NCBI RefSeq assembly: GCF_947492815.1
Contig: NZ_CANLOB010000005.1
Span: forward strand, 142,540-206,539
Source of the DNA: an uncultured Dokdonia sp.
GTDB lineage: Bacteria; Bacteroidota; Bacteroidia; Flavobacteriales; Flavobacteriaceae
DNA: 64,000 nucleotides
Direction of reading: 5' to 3'
In this document: piece by piece, positions 1-8,453 of the stretch
Position numbering within the stretch: position 1 is the stretch's first letter
Layout of the letters: each line of letters starts with the position of its first letter
Made by a program: the position numbers and the translations under genes
The notes under the pieces: generated by a model
What the model was told of the DNA's origin: nothing
What the model saw: the letters and a program-made list of their open reading frames with translations, nothing else
Database searches by the model: none

Positions 1-951
1 TTTATTAAGTGACCAATTATAATCTTTATATCTCTTTTTAGCCTTTGCATTAATAGGCGTATCAGAATACGTATTTAAAAAGTCTATAACCGATCCGTTA
101 GTTTTAAAATCTTTTGCAAACCAATTGAAAATTTCTGAGATTTCAATGCTATTAGCTGTAATAGTATTACGTTTTTTATCATTTACAAAACGTCTTGCTA
201 ATGTGTCTAATTGTTTGTCTACTTTTTGAGCAGTAAATGCTTCGTTTAACAATGGAGGGCAAGAAAAGGATGCACAATTAATTCCAAAGTGGATACGAGC
301 ATCTCCCATTTTACGTAGAATTTTATGCTCAATTTCATTAAGATTATAATATTTTTCACCTAATTTCCAGAAACGTTGTCCCCATGGGTCTTTGATATCT
401 TTAATACTTGCTAATGGATAATTACGGAGAATAAGATCTACCGTCATAGCATTATAGGCGTTCATCCAATAGGCAAGTTTGTCTTCCTTGCTCCACTGAT
501 CTGTAGGCATATTTTCTCCTAAGGCTTTTATATAGTTTCTTAGCGTACTCCAATTTCTTTTAAATCCATCATAATCTACATTTCCTTGTGGAGACACATA
601 GGTTGCTACTAAATCACCATAGCTGGTATGATCAAAAGCTTCCAGTGGTTTTATGGTAGGCACAGGAACATCTGCCATTTTTTCTTCATTAGGTTGTATG
701 TCTGTATTTAGAACTACAGTCGTTTCTTCCTTTGTGTCTTTTTTTGGAGCCTCCATCATGTCTTTTTCTACTTCAGGAGCTTCACGTTCTATAACAGTTT
801 TGGTTTCTGTTTTTACTTCTTCTTTAGCTGCATTCTCGTTGATAGTAACTGTTTGCTTTGTTTGTTGTTCTGTAGTAGCTATTCTTTTACTTCCGCCACA
901 GGCAGTTAATATACCTGTTGTAAGTGCTAATGCTATTAGGTAATATTTCAT
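1..951 (-). CDS. DUF547-domain lipoprotein (C-terminus outside window)
   Basis: I translated this frame from the raw sequence because it has no stop inside the window. The start at 951 begins MKYYLIALAL and reaches a lipobox ending LTAC at about residue 20, so the protein is exported and lipidated. A Glu/Lys/Thr-rich linker of roughly 60 residues follows. The remainder matches the DUF547 family, with the stretches KEDKLAYWMNAYNAMT and HFGINCASFSCPPL as hallmarks. DUF547 proteins have no settled biochemical role. The reading frame is still open at base 1, so the last part of the domain is missing. Family assignment is confident; function is unknown. Confidence 0.85.
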   Translation of the reverse strand, partial: MKYYLIALALTTGILTACGGSKRIATTEQQTKQTVTINENAAKEEVKTETKTVIEREAPEVEKDMMEAPKKDTKEETTVVLNTDIQPNEEKMADVPVPTIKPLEAFDHTSYGDLVATYVSPQGNVDYDGFKRNWSTLRNYIKALGENMPTDQWSKEDKLAYWMNAYNAMTVDLILRNYPLASIKDIKDPWGQRFWKLGEKYYNLNEIEHKILRKMGDARIHFGINCASFSCPPLLNEAFTAQKVDKQLDTLARRFVNDKKRNTITANSIEISEIFNWFAKDFKTNGSVIDFLNTYSDTPINAKAKKRYKDYNWSLNK

Positions 952-1237
952 TTGTTTGATTTTATGGGGTATGTGCTTTATACCAATACTTCCTTTTTGG
1001 ACTTATTTTGTTTTTCATTCTAGTAGTCCAAAATTTAAGCCATACTTTACATATTGGGGTATTTATTTTTTTTAAGCTTTTTAATAGGAAAGGAAGCGAT
1101 GCAGTTATTGAGCCGTTTACAAAACTAATTCAAAATTCATTTAGAGTTTGTATAGGTGTAATGAAAGAAGATAATTTTGATAGTATCTATTCCTGAAGAT
1201 ATTTTATAATTACCTTGACAATTTTATTAAACAGTAA

Positions 1238-1435
1238 TTAATGAATTATAGAGTGGTGGTCTTTATTTTTAGAGGTATTATATTTAGATTTCCCTTCTTT
1301 AGGGCTACACATATAGCAGCTACAAGGTTTTCCAGTTGTTTTAAGAATATAACCTTCTGATTTATTAAGATTATAATTTCTTAATCGCTGTTTGAACTTA
1401 TGTAATCCCTTTAAACGTCTTTCAAATTTATTCAT
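1238..1435 (-). CDS. Small basic CxCxxC protein, conserved hypothetical
   Basis: This encodes 65 residues starting MNKFERRLKG. It is rich in Lys and Arg, with GKPCSCYMC at about residues 37-45, which could bind a metal. I recall short flavobacterial proteins with the same layout (a basic helix, then KTTGKPCSCxxC), but no function is known to me. A longer form starting at a TTG at 1444 is possible, but the ATG is preferred. The gene stands alone on the minus strand with long AT-rich spacers on both sides. Confidence 0.6.
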   Translation of the reverse strand: MNKFERRLKGLHKFKQRLRNYNLNKSEGYILKTTGKPCSCYMCSPKEGKSKYNTSKNKDHHSIIH

Positions 1436-1786
1436 TAGTAACAAATGGTAGTAACCTCAATATAATAAAACTAAAAATTGTAGGTAGTGGTTATGGAAGT
1501 TTAACAATTTAATAATTCGGATGATTCCAATAATAAGTAACAAAAGATTTATTATATCACTTGGATTCATCTGCAATTTACAGTAAAAAATAGATGTACC
1601 TATCAGTTCCGCTATTCGGTAGAAATAATATTTAAAATTTTTAATCGCTCATACGTAGGTGGTGTCCTCAAAGGTTTAAAATTAAATAATAATTGAAGAT
1701 ATAATTTTAATTGAAGTCATAGTAGCAATATTGTTGCGATTATTCAACAATAACATAAAACACAAATACTGTAATAATAAGTAGGC
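1436..1786. other. Non-coding spacer
   Basis: There is no plausible gene in this AT-rich stretch. The only visible structure is an 8-bp inverted repeat (TATTGTTG at 1729-1736 and CAACAATA at 1745-1752, 8-nt loop) just after the stop of the small peptide gene at 1787. It could end that transcript, although it has no T-tract. Confidence 0.5.
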
Positions 1787-1957
1787 TTAACAGTTAAAAC
1801 TGCCAAAGAAATCTATAGTTATTTCGCAATCATACTGTTTTGAGATTCTACAACCAAAATTATTCGCAGAAGCCCCATGTATATGTTTCATTTCAGAAGG
1901 TTTTAATTTTGAAATTACTTCTTTATTTAGGTTAAGAGCTTTAAGACTTTTTTTCAT
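1787..1957 (-). CDS. RiPP-like precursor peptide, orphan
   Basis: This encodes 56 residues. It starts MKKSLKALNLNKEVISKLK, which resembles Bacteroidota class I lanthipeptide-like leaders (LNLNK...ISKL). The leader ends around HIHGA, and the short core holds three Cys with several Ser and Thr residues (core ...NNFGCRISKQYDCEITIDFFGSFNC in two parts: NNFGCRISKQYDCE and ITIDFFGSFNC). An upstream in-frame ATG at 1966 would add three residues. No modification enzyme or exporter lies nearby; the closest candidates in the window are the LanC at 32.2 kb and the exporter at 46.5 kb. A stable 9-bp inverted repeat sits upstream at 2043-2071. The type of precursor is inferred from sequence style only. 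Confidence 0.6.
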   Translation of the reverse strand: MKKSLKALNLNKEVISKLKPSEMKHIHGASANNFGCRISKQYDCEITIDFFGSFNC

Positions 1958-2042
1958 AATAATCATTTTTGTGATGAATCAAAAATATATAAAAAACTAA
2001 AATTGAAAGTATTAACCGATAAAAGTTAACAGTAGTTTTTGT

Positions 2043-2071
2043 AACAAGAATATAAGTTCCTAATTCTTGTT
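2043..2071. terminator. Inverted repeat between arsM and the orphan peptide
   Basis: AACAAGAAT at 2043-2051 pairs with ATTCTTGTT at 2063-2071 across an 11-nt loop. It lies about 85 bases upstream of the peptide gene and downstream of arsM, so it may be a second arsM terminator or part of the peptide leader. Confidence 0.35.
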
Positions 2072-2091
2072 TCAGTTTAAGAATGCCAACA

Positions 2092-2121
2092 AAAAAGGAT
2101 AGCTCAATGGCTATCCTTTTT
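2092..2121 (-). terminator. Rho-independent terminator of the arsenosugar operon
   Basis: GGATAGC (2097-2103) pairs with GCTATCC (2110-2116) around a 6-nt loop, flanked by an A-run and a T-run, so it can work in both directions. It lies about 20 bases beyond the arsM stop codon. Confidence 0.8.
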
Positions 2122-2142
2122 ATATTTTAATTGAAATACTTA

Positions 2143-3111
2143 TTAGCAGCATCCACCACCATCATAATGATAGGTAGACTCACTAATAAAGATATCATTA
2201 CGACCTAAATTTGCAATGTCTTGCGCTGTTTTGTCACAAACCGCTAGTGGCTGATTTTTTAAAAGAACGTGTCCTTTTTTATCATCAAAATAATCTTCAT
2301 CACCATAATAAATAGCAGCTTTTCCTGTAAAAATACAAGGACCATCTTCTGGCATTGGATCTTTAATAGCTGCAATCTCTATAGATTCTATGTAGATAAG
2401 CTCATCTGTTGGATATGCACCTGGATTCAAAATACGATATGGCTTACGAGCTCTGATTTCAATGGTTCCAAAACCTACATCTGTCAATGCTTTTACATAT
2501 TCAGCAATAGGAAGACTACCGCTTAAACAAAGGGCACGTAATCTATCATCGTTACGTAATTCTTCATTCATAGGTTGCTCACAGGTAGGATCACTCATCA
2601 CCAAACGACCATGCGGTTTTAAAACGCGGTACATCTCTTCTATAGCTTTCTTTAAATCTTCTGCTTTAAAGATGTTAAAGAGACAATTTTGAGCGGCTAC
2701 ATCAATCGTATTATCAGCTACAGGTAAATTAAGTGCATCTCCTTTTTTAAGATCTACAAACTCGCTTTTAAACCAAGGGTTTAATTCTTCTGCTTCTTTA
2801 AAATTAACACGTGATGCTTCTAGCATTTCATCAACAACATCTACGCCTACAACGCCACCTTTATTTCGGTTGAAATATGCAAATTGTAATAATTCCATAC
2901 CACCACCTACACCAACATATAACATCTTTGGTTCATTGGTGAGATCTCTTGCATTTACGGTACTACCACATCCATAATTCATTTCTTGCATGATTTTAGG
3001 AATCTTTAATCCTGGTAGTTCCCAAATAGGATTTGTGGTACAGCATAATCCTACATCTGGTGTTAAGGCCGCTTCTTTATATACATCTACTGTGGCATCT
3101 AAATAACTCAT
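2143..3111 (-). CDS. arsM: Arsenite methyltransferase, arsenosugar type
   Basis: This is a 322-residue SAM-dependent methyltransferase of the ArsM type, which methylates arsenite on the way to arsenosugars. The SAM-binding motif reads YVGVGGGMEL, and the later motifs are KKGDALNLPVADNTIDV and EMYRVLKPHGRLVMSDP. Cysteines that could bind As(III) are visible near the N-terminus (DVGLCCTTNP, MNYGCGSTVN) and in the C-terminal tail (GGGCC). It is the last gene of the minus-strand cluster, 73 bases after the purine nucleoside phosphorylase. The neighbouring arsS-like radical SAM gene supports the arsenosugar subtype rather than a plain detoxifying ArsM. Confidence 0.88.
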   Translation of the reverse strand: MSYLDATVDVYKEAALTPDVGLCCTTNPIWELPGLKIPKIMQEMNYGCGSTVNARDLTNEPKMLYVGVGGGMELLQFAYFNRNKGGVVGVDVVDEMLEASRVNFKEAEELNPWFKSEFVDLKKGDALNLPVADNTIDVAAQNCLFNIFKAEDLKKAIEEMYRVLKPHGRLVMSDPTCEQPMNEELRNDDRLRALCLSGSLPIAEYVKALTDVGFGTIEIRARKPYRILNPGAYPTDELIYIESIEIAAIKDPMPEDGPCIFTGKAAIYYGDEDYFDDKKGHVLLKNQPLAVCDKTAQDIANLGRNDIFISESTYHYDGGGCC

Positions 3112-3184
3112 ATTTCTGTCTGTTTTATTATAAATTGGTAAGGGGTTTTGTACAATTGAACTCCTTAGTCGTATTAAATTCTTT

Positions 3185-3997
3185 TTATATATTTTTTATT
3201 AATTCTGTAAATAAAGTGATCATGTTGGGTTCTGCTTTTCCTGCCATTGCTATAATTTCAGGAATATTTACAGGGGCTAAATTATCTGGATCACACTCGT
3301 CAGTTAATACTGATACTGCACTTACAGGAAGCTTTAAATGATTAGCAACAATAATTTCAGGAACAGTGCTCATGCCTACAGCATCTGCTCCAATAATCTT
3401 GAGATATCTATACTCTGCTCTTGTTTCTAATTGTGGTCCTACAACAGATGCATATACTCCTTTGTGTAGGTTGATTCCGTTTGTAGTAGCTATTTTTTCA
3501 AGAGAAGCATTCATCGTAGCATCATAAGGAGCACTCATATCTGTAAAACGTTCTCCCAATTTTTCGACACCTTTAAAAGCAAGTGGTGATCCACCTTGTA
3601 AATTGATGTGGTCATCAATAAGCATGAGTTCCCCTTTTTTAAAGTTGAGGTTTACAGCTCCCGCGGCGTTAGATACTAATAGCTTTTTAACACCCAATGC
3701 ATGCATGATACGTACAGGAAATGTTACATCAGTAAGGGAATATCCTTCATATAAATGAAAACGACCTTGCATGACAACCACTTTTTTACCTTCAAGTGTT
3801 CCATAAATTAATTTCCCAGTATGAAACTCAACGGTCGCTGTTGGAAAATTTGGAATATGGTTATAGCTTACTTCTTTGATGATGTCTATACTGTTTAGTA
3901 ATTGACCTAATCCTGTTCCTAGAATAATTCCAATTTCTGGATTGTCAAATCCTTTGTTTTGGAGGTATTCTGTAGTCTCTTGAATGATTTTTATCAT
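3185..3997 (-). CDS. Purine nucleoside phosphorylase
   Basis: This 270-residue protein is the usual length for a trimeric purine nucleoside phosphorylase, which splits purine nucleosides with phosphate into base and ribose-1-phosphate. Family motifs are IGIILGTGLG near residue 22, LVSNAAGA, VVGPQLETRAEYR and ADAVGMSTVPE, followed by the base-binding end LTDECDP. It lies between the DM13 protein (9-bp gap) and arsM. In arsenosugar clusters such a phosphorylase is proposed to remove adenine from the 5'-dimethylarsinoyl adenosine intermediate; that role here is inferred from context. The enzyme family itself is certain. Confidence 0.92.
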   Translation of the reverse strand: MIKIIQETTEYLQNKGFDNPEIGIILGTGLGQLLNSIDIIKEVSYNHIPNFPTATVEFHTGKLIYGTLEGKKVVVMQGRFHLYEGYSLTDVTFPVRIMHALGVKKLLVSNAAGAVNLNFKKGELMLIDDHINLQGGSPLAFKGVEKLGERFTDMSAPYDATMNASLEKIATTNGINLHKGVYASVVGPQLETRAEYRYLKIIGADAVGMSTVPEIIVANHLKLPVSAVSVLTDECDPDNLAPVNIPEIIAMAGKAEPNMITLFTELIKNI

Positions 3998-4006
3998 AAT
4001 AATTAC

Positions 4007-4714
4007 TTACTGAATGATCAGTTTTCTTGTTGTTTTTTGATTTCCTGATGAGATTGTCATGATGTAAATCCCTGCTTTTAATGAAGGAACATATATCGTT
4101 TGGTTTGTAATATTTTGTTGTGTGTGTACTTGTTTTCCCACGACATCATAAATAGTAATGGTATTATCTTGTGTGGTCAATCCAGTTATTGAAAATTGAT
4201 CTTTCATAGGGTTTGGCGTGATATCCATAGTGTCAAAAGGGCTCTCTTCGATAGCAAGTGCAGCACAATCTGCTCCCTCATTATCTCCTAATGTAGCACG
4301 ACCCCATAATACATCTGCTTGTACACACTGTATGATGATGTAAGAGAAATCACTAAGATTTACACTATCAGGAACGTCAAAGGTTTTCATTCCTGTAATA
4401 GGGTCATTCATATCTTGCCCTCCATTATCGTCTTGTAATGGTTCTGTCGTTACTTGTAATTCTGTTCCACCTTGATTAAGACGCTCTGTAGTGGTTAGAA
4501 ATACACGTAATTCGATTCCTTGTACAGTCGCAAAATCGTCTGCAAAGATGACTTGTTTTGTTCCATCTGTTTCAAATCTTAAAAAAGCGGTTCCTTCTAC
4601 AGGATAATCAACAGGGTCATCTACTGCAGCAAGAGTTCCCTCTCTAAAACATTGTGCTTGTGTAATTGTTGTAATACCTAAAAAGGCAATAAGAATAATC
4701 GTAATTTTTTTCAT
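4007..4714 (-). CDS. Secreted DM13-domain protein with T9SS sorting domain
   Basis: This encodes 235 residues. A signal peptide (IILIAFLGITTITQAQC) is followed by a DM13-like electron-transfer domain at about residues 45-150, recognised by ELRVFLTT...FDVPDSVNLSDFSYIIIQC and LWGRATLG. The C-terminal 70 residues form a type IX secretion sorting domain, with ITPNPMKDQFSI, IYDVVGKQV, LKAGIYIMTI and a basic end. The protein should cross the outer membrane and be surface-anchored or released. It sits inside the arsenosugar gene order, between the DUF2064 transferase (13-bp gap) and the nucleoside phosphorylase, so it is probably co-transcribed. How an extracellular DM13 protein would contribute is unclear. 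Confidence 0.75.
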   Translation of the reverse strand: MKKITIILIAFLGITTITQAQCFREGTLAAVDDPVDYPVEGTAFLRFETDGTKQVIFADDFATVQGIELRVFLTTTERLNQGGTELQVTTEPLQDDNGGQDMNDPITGMKTFDVPDSVNLSDFSYIIIQCVQADVLWGRATLGDNEGADCAALAIEESPFDTMDITPNPMKDQFSITGLTTQDNTITIYDVVGKQVHTQQNITNQTIYVPSLKAGIYIMTISSGNQKTTRKLIIQ

Positions 4715-4727
4715 GATTGTAGTTTAA

Positions 4728-5342
4728 TTAGTTAATGTATTTGCTAAACTCTGGGTAAGGTTTTAAATCTTCTGCAAAGTCTATGTCGTTTAGTTCTTCT
4801 AGTTTATATACGGTGTACGATGAAAGATCTTTCAATGTGTTTTCAAGCACAGTATCACCGCCCCATTTTTTATTCTTAAAAACATCAGTAATGAGCACTC
4901 TCATCCCTAATAAATAGTATCCCCCGTCTTTTGCTGGGCCAATAACAACATCATTTGTTGTTAGTGCGTCAAAAGCTTGCTCTAAGTGATGCGTTCGTAA
5001 GTCATAAAGATCACTGCCTACAATGATTACTTTTTTATAATTGTCTGAAAACGCATTAGAAAACGCCTGTTCCATGCGTTGTCCTAAGTCTGCTCCTTCT
5101 TGTTGAAATTTTTCAAAAAGAGATGCCTCCCACATATCATGCTCTCTTATTTTGACAGAATAACCAACTCGTTTTGCACAGTCATTTTTAATCACAACAT
5201 CATGTGTGTGTTGTAGTAATTCTTTATAAATAGTAAGTGCATTTTCTTGTCCCACTCCTTTTGCGAGTCGCGTTTTTACTTTACCCAATTCTGGGTTTCG
5301 AGTAAATATAAGAAGGACGTTATCTGTGTTTTTTGTGCTCAC
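4728..5342 (-). CDS. TIGR04282-type DUF2064 transferase, arsenosugar cluster
   Basis: This encodes 204 residues with a GTG start, whose G is shared with the TAG stop of the rhodanese gene (translational coupling). The fold is a small nucleotidyl/glycosyltransferase: LIFTRNPELGKVKTRLAKGVG at the N-terminus (nucleotide loop), VIIVGSDLYDL with the DxD-like acid, and GPAKDGGYYLLGM. The family (DUF2064, TIGR04282) regularly accompanies ArsM and ArsS and is annotated as the arsenosugar glycosyltransferase. A second, more divergent member lies two genes upstream at 5926. Confidence 0.85.
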   Translation of the reverse strand: MSTKNTDNVLLIFTRNPELGKVKTRLAKGVGQENALTIYKELLQHTHDVVIKNDCAKRVGYSVKIREHDMWEASLFEKFQQEGADLGQRMEQAFSNAFSDNYKKVIIVGSDLYDLRTHHLEQAFDALTTNDVVIGPAKDGGYYLLGMRVLITDVFKNKKWGGDTVLENTLKDLSSYTVYKLEELNDIDFAEDLKPYPEFSKYIN

Positions 5343-5830
5343 TATTTATATACTTTAATACCAGTTTGTAAATATTTTCCCCATTCTTTGCTGTATACGT
5401 GTACACTATCTGTAGGCTTTTTTTGCTTATTTACAAGCGTATATCCTTTGTCTTTCCATGAGAAGATGCTTCCGTATAAATTATACACATTGGTGTATCC
5501 TAATTTTTGAAGACTTTCTCCAAAGTTTTCAGAACGCACTCCTATGGAGCAATACACAACAATGGGTTGTGATTTTTTTGGGTACGCTTTCGCGAAAGCG
5601 GACGCATCCAACTTCTCACTACTCCAAATAGCATTTGGAATATGACTCACCAAAAACTCTTCCTTTTTACGTGTGTCCAAAATGAGGTATGCTTTTTTGT
5701 TTTTATGAAGATCTTCTACAGAAATATAGGGTACAGTACGGTCATTATACGTATTTAATATCTGATCCATAGGTGTTTGAGCCAGTATGGGAACTGATAT
5801 AAAAAATAAAATAATAACTGTTAATTTCAT
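5342..5830 (-). CDS. Exported rhodanese-like protein
   Basis: This encodes 162 residues. A signal peptide (VIILFFISVPILAQ) precedes a single rhodanese domain with LILDTRKKEEFLVSHIPNA and the active-site loop VYCSIGVRSE carrying the catalytic Cys. The substrate is unknown; periplasmic rhodaneses often carry persulfide or, as in arsenate reductase relatives, handle arsenic. Its position between the two DUF2064 genes, overlapping the next start by one base, ties it to the arsenosugar operon. A copy of the 14-bp palindrome lies inside the gene and encodes AFAKA. Confidence 0.85.
   Translation of the reverse strand: MKLTVIILFFISVPILAQTPMDQILNTYNDRTVPYISVEDLHKNKKAYLILDTRKKEEFLVSHIPNAIWSSEKLDASAFAKAYPKKSQPIVVYCSIGVRSENFGESLQKLGYTNVYNLYGSIFSWKDKGYTLVNKQKKPTDSVHVYSKEWGKYLQTGIKVYK
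5586..5599. repeat. Palindrome GCTTTCGCGAAAGC, copy 1
   Basis: This is an exact 14-bp palindrome inside the rhodanese gene, read as AFAKA. Eleven exact copies occur in this window, many extended by TAC/GTA flanks; a random 14-mer would be expected far less than once. Eight copies lie inside genes and three between genes. No transposase is associated with it. Confidence 0.9.
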
Positions 5831-5925
5831 AAGTGATCTACGTGAATTCTACATGACTTACAACATATTTAAACGCTGTGAAGTACTATCTATTTATAGA
5901 TAGGTATGCATTTATAATACATACG

Positions 5926-6612
5926 TTATAAAAGACAAGTGGAGGGAGAACCTTTATTGAATATATTATTTGACACAAAAGAATCAATAAGAAATTGAGT
6001 GTCTTTTATAATAGCAGTAGTGGTAGTTGTAACAGATTGTAGAACTTGTACGAGTATGCTATTTGCTATTTGCTGTTCTTTTTCTAGAATAGTTTCAATA
6101 TCAAATAGTGTATCAATATCTGATAATGTGTTTAATAAAATAGCGTTTTCGTTTTCTGAATATACATGGAGTAATTTTTCAGAAAGTAAATTTGTCTGCC
6201 AAGGTAATTGTAAAAATTTCGTTGGGTCAAACTGTGATTTATGTAATCCTAAGAGGTAAAAACCGCCATCTTTAGAAGGTCCTAAAATCAGTTTGTGAGT
6301 TTCTAATTTTTGAACAGCATCTACAATATGATGTACTTTAAGATTGGGAGTATCATTTCCTATGGTGATTACATTTTCATATCCTTTTTCATAGATAGAT
6401 TGTATAGCGTTTGTTAAGCGCTCTCCAAAGGTCATGCCTACCTGTTCTTCTTCTGTAGCTCTATAGTAAGGAAGATTGCTCTTTTTTACGGTAGTAATAG
6501 TGTGATTATTTAACTGCGTAAATAACTGCGCCGCATTTTTAAACGGCTTGTTTGCTGCCTCTTTTTGAGCAGATTGTGCAAATATTAATATGGCAGTTTT
6601 TTCTGTTTTCAC
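5926..6612 (-). CDS. DUF2064 family transferase, second arsenosugar paralogue
   Basis: I chose the GTG at 6612 (MKTEKTAILIFAQS), 6 bases after the arsS stop; a longer TTG form to 6639 would overlap arsS. The protein has 228 residues. It shares ITIGNDTPNL and LGPSKDGGFYLLGL with the DUF2064 transferase at 4728, but its N-terminal loop is eroded (AQSAQKEAANK instead of a K-V-K-T-R-L loop). It also has a long, low-similarity tail after residue 170 that ends in Cys-Leu-Leu. It may have changed substrate or act as a partner of the other copy. Confidence 0.75.
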   Translation of the reverse strand: MKTEKTAILIFAQSAQKEAANKPFKNAAQLFTQLNNHTITTVKKSNLPYYRATEEEQVGMTFGERLTNAIQSIYEKGYENVITIGNDTPNLKVHHIVDAVQKLETHKLILGPSKDGGFYLLGLHKSQFDPTKFLQLPWQTNLLSEKLLHVYSENENAILLNTLSDIDTLFDIETILEKEQQIANSILVQVLQSVTTTTTAIIKDTQFLIDSFVSNNIFNKGSPSTCLL

Positions 6613-6617
6613 TATAC

Positions 6618-7676
6618 TTAAGCTACAGTTCCTTGACAACTACTACCAGCACCTGCAGTGCATCCATAGCAATGTTGTGAGATTACAATATCGCGATTAT
6701 TTAGAACTTCTTCGTTATACTCAGAGATATGTTTCACTTTTGAATTGACTTTAAGGCCTAACATCTGGTTAAAGTCACAGTCATATAACCATCCATCCCA
6801 ACTTATAGAGATGGTGTTTGTGCACATCACATTGGCAACGGCCATAGGATTATATGCTTCTACCAGTTGATACATATAATCTTCATAATTTTCTGAAGCA
6901 ATCAAATAGTCTAAGAATCTTGCGATAGGGAGATTGGTAATGGCAAAAAGATTATGGAATTGAATGCTAAAATCTTCCATTAATGCTTTTTTGAAATCTT
7001 TCTCCATACTTGCCTGATCACCAGGTAAAAATGCACCTGATGGATTGTATACAAGATCTAAGCGTAAATCGCTATCAGGCATTCCGTAACCTACAGCATT
7101 TAGCTCTTGCAATGCTTTGATAGATTTATCAAAAACACCATCACCACGTTGTTTGTCCGTTTTTCCTTTAGTCCAGTGAGGCATAGAAGAAATGACGTGT
7201 ACATTGTGTTTTTTGAAAAACTCAGGTAAATCGTAATATTTTTTATTGGCTCTTATGATCGTAAGATTACTACGTACGATAAAATCTTTAATTCCTGCTT
7301 TACTTGCTTCTTCTACAAAACGTCTAAAGTGCGGATTCATTTCCGGCGCGCCTCCTGTAAGGTCTAATGTATGTGCACCTGTATTACGTATTACCTCAAG
7401 ACATTGCTCCATGGTTTCCCAAGTCATAATTTCTTTTCGGTCTGGTCCTGCATCTACGTGACAGTGATCACACACTTGATTACACATATATCCTACATTA
7501 ATTTGTAAGATTTCTAGTTTTCGAGGACGTAAAGGAAACTGATTTGTTTCTTTTATTTTTTTTGCAAATGTGGGTAATTCTCCATTTTGGAAAATACCGT
7601 TAGAGAGTATTTCTAACTGGCGGTTTGCATCTGCCAATTCGTTTTCGCTCTTTTTAAGTGATTTTGTTGCTCCCAT
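6618..7676 (-). CDS. arsS: Arsenosugar biosynthesis radical SAM protein
   Basis: This encodes 352 residues. The radical SAM cluster motif is CNQVCDHC (CxxxCxxC) at about residues 69-76, followed by LDLTGGAPEMNPHFR, the SAM-binding glycine region. The C-terminal domain has further cysteines (WDGWLYDCDFNQ, SQHCYGCTAGAGSSC) that can hold an auxiliary cluster. ArsS is the radical SAM enzyme proposed to form the adenosyl-dimethylarsine intermediate from the ArsM product. It is the second gene of the cluster, after the CMD protein, and is followed closely by the DUF2064 gene. Length and motifs fit the family well. Confidence 0.9.
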   Translation of the reverse strand: MGATKSLKKSENELADANRQLEILSNGIFQNGELPTFAKKIKETNQFPLRPRKLEILQINVGYMCNQVCDHCHVDAGPDRKEIMTWETMEQCLEVIRNTGAHTLDLTGGAPEMNPHFRRFVEEASKAGIKDFIVRSNLTIIRANKKYYDLPEFFKKHNVHVISSMPHWTKGKTDKQRGDGVFDKSIKALQELNAVGYGMPDSDLRLDLVYNPSGAFLPGDQASMEKDFKKALMEDFSIQFHNLFAITNLPIARFLDYLIASENYEDYMYQLVEAYNPMAVANVMCTNTISISWDGWLYDCDFNQMLGLKVNSKVKHISEYNEEVLNNRDIVISQHCYGCTAGAGSSCQGTVA

Positions 7677-7717
7677 ATATGTTGCCCGCTAAGGCGAGTG
7701 TCTTTGTCTTTTTGTAC

Positions 7718-7731
7718 GCTTTCGCGAAAGC
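7718..7731. repeat. Palindrome GCTTTCGCGAAAGC, copy 2 (intergenic)
   Basis: This exact copy lies in the 62-bp spacer between the CMD gene and arsS, one of only three copies outside genes. Confidence 0.9.
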
Positions 7732-7738
7732 TAATAAT

Positions 7739-8074
7739 TTATCCGTCTAATTTATTTACTTTATTCATCATCATCACGCCATGTACTAATGTAGCACCAC
7801 TTTTTATAGCGGCACCTACATGTACAGCTTCCATCATTTCTTCTTTGGTAATTCCTTTTTGAAGACCATCTTTAGAATAAGCGTCTATACAATACGGACA
7901 TTGTTCTGTATGAGCTACGGCTAGGGCAATAAGAGATTTTTCACGAGCGGTAAGCGCTCCTTCTTCAAAGACTTTACCGTAATAATCAAAGAATTTTGTT
8001 CCTAATTCTTCGCTCCATTCTGTGATTTTGCCAAACTTTCTAAGGTCTTTTGGGTCGTAATATTGATCTGCCAT
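7739..8074 (-). CDS. Arsenosugar-associated CMD (AhpD-like) protein
   Basis: This 111-residue, all-helical carboxymuconolactone-decarboxylase-type protein carries the redox pair EQCPYC at about residues 57-62 and the following Asp-Ala-Tyr-Ser. The family is annotated as an arsenosugar biosynthesis-associated peroxidase-like protein when found beside arsS. It is the first gene of the minus-strand cluster, and a spacer with a palindrome separates it from arsS. A reducing or peroxidase role in the arsenic pathway is likely but is inferred from family and context. Confidence 0.85.
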   Translation of the reverse strand: MADQYYDPKDLRKFGKITEWSEELGTKFFDYYGKVFEEGALTAREKSLIALAVAHTEQCPYCIDAYSKDGLQKGITKEEMMEAVHVGAAIKSGATLVHGVMMMNKVNKLDG

Positions 8075-8241
8075 AATATGTTTGATTGCTGTAGGCTAAA
8101 GTATAATTAATCGTAATTCTGTCCAATTACTTACGGTAAATTTAAATAAATGGTTTTATTTAACATTTTTTACTGCTAATGGGTTGATTTTAGGGGTTTG
8201 AGAAATTAAAAATAAAAAGAAGTGTAATTTTTCTAAAAAAG

Positions 8242-8275
8242 TTGTTGTTCATATTTAAATAAGGTTATATATTTG
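8242..8275 (+). promoter_or_regulatory. Bacteroidota-type promoter of tRNA-Phe
   Basis: The -7 box TATATTTG (8268-8275) matches TAnnTTTG. TTG repeats at 8242-8247 lie about 20 bases upstream and fit the -33 element. The tRNA begins 16 bases after the -7 box. Confidence 0.7.
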
Positions 8276-8290
8276 CACCCGCATTAGCGA

Positions 8291-8363
<73 letters not shown>

Positions 8364-8366
8364 CAG

Positions 8367-8396
8367 AAAAACCCGATCAATTTGATCGGGTTTTTT
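8367..8396 (+). terminator. Rho-independent terminator after tRNA-Phe
   Basis: ACCCGATCAA pairs with TTGATCGGGT and is followed by a run of T, starting a few bases after the tRNA. Confidence 0.9.
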
Positions 8397-8453
8397 GTTT
8401 TTATTACTATTGTTGATTATCAAGTGCTTTTAAGGTTTTTTTATGCTGGATGG

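Noticed and set aside
653..943. 96-residue plus-strand frame
   Set aside because: It is the antisense shadow of the DUF547 lipoprotein, whose frame gives a clear lipobox and domain.
1008..1196. 62-residue open frame on the plus strand
   Set aside because: AT-rich, no recognisable motif, no ribosome or promoter context, and composition like its non-coding surroundings.
5886..5903. CTATCTAT/ATAGATAG hairpin between rhodanese and the second DUF2064 gene
   Set aside because: Low-complexity AT repeat with no T-run; not convincing as a terminator.
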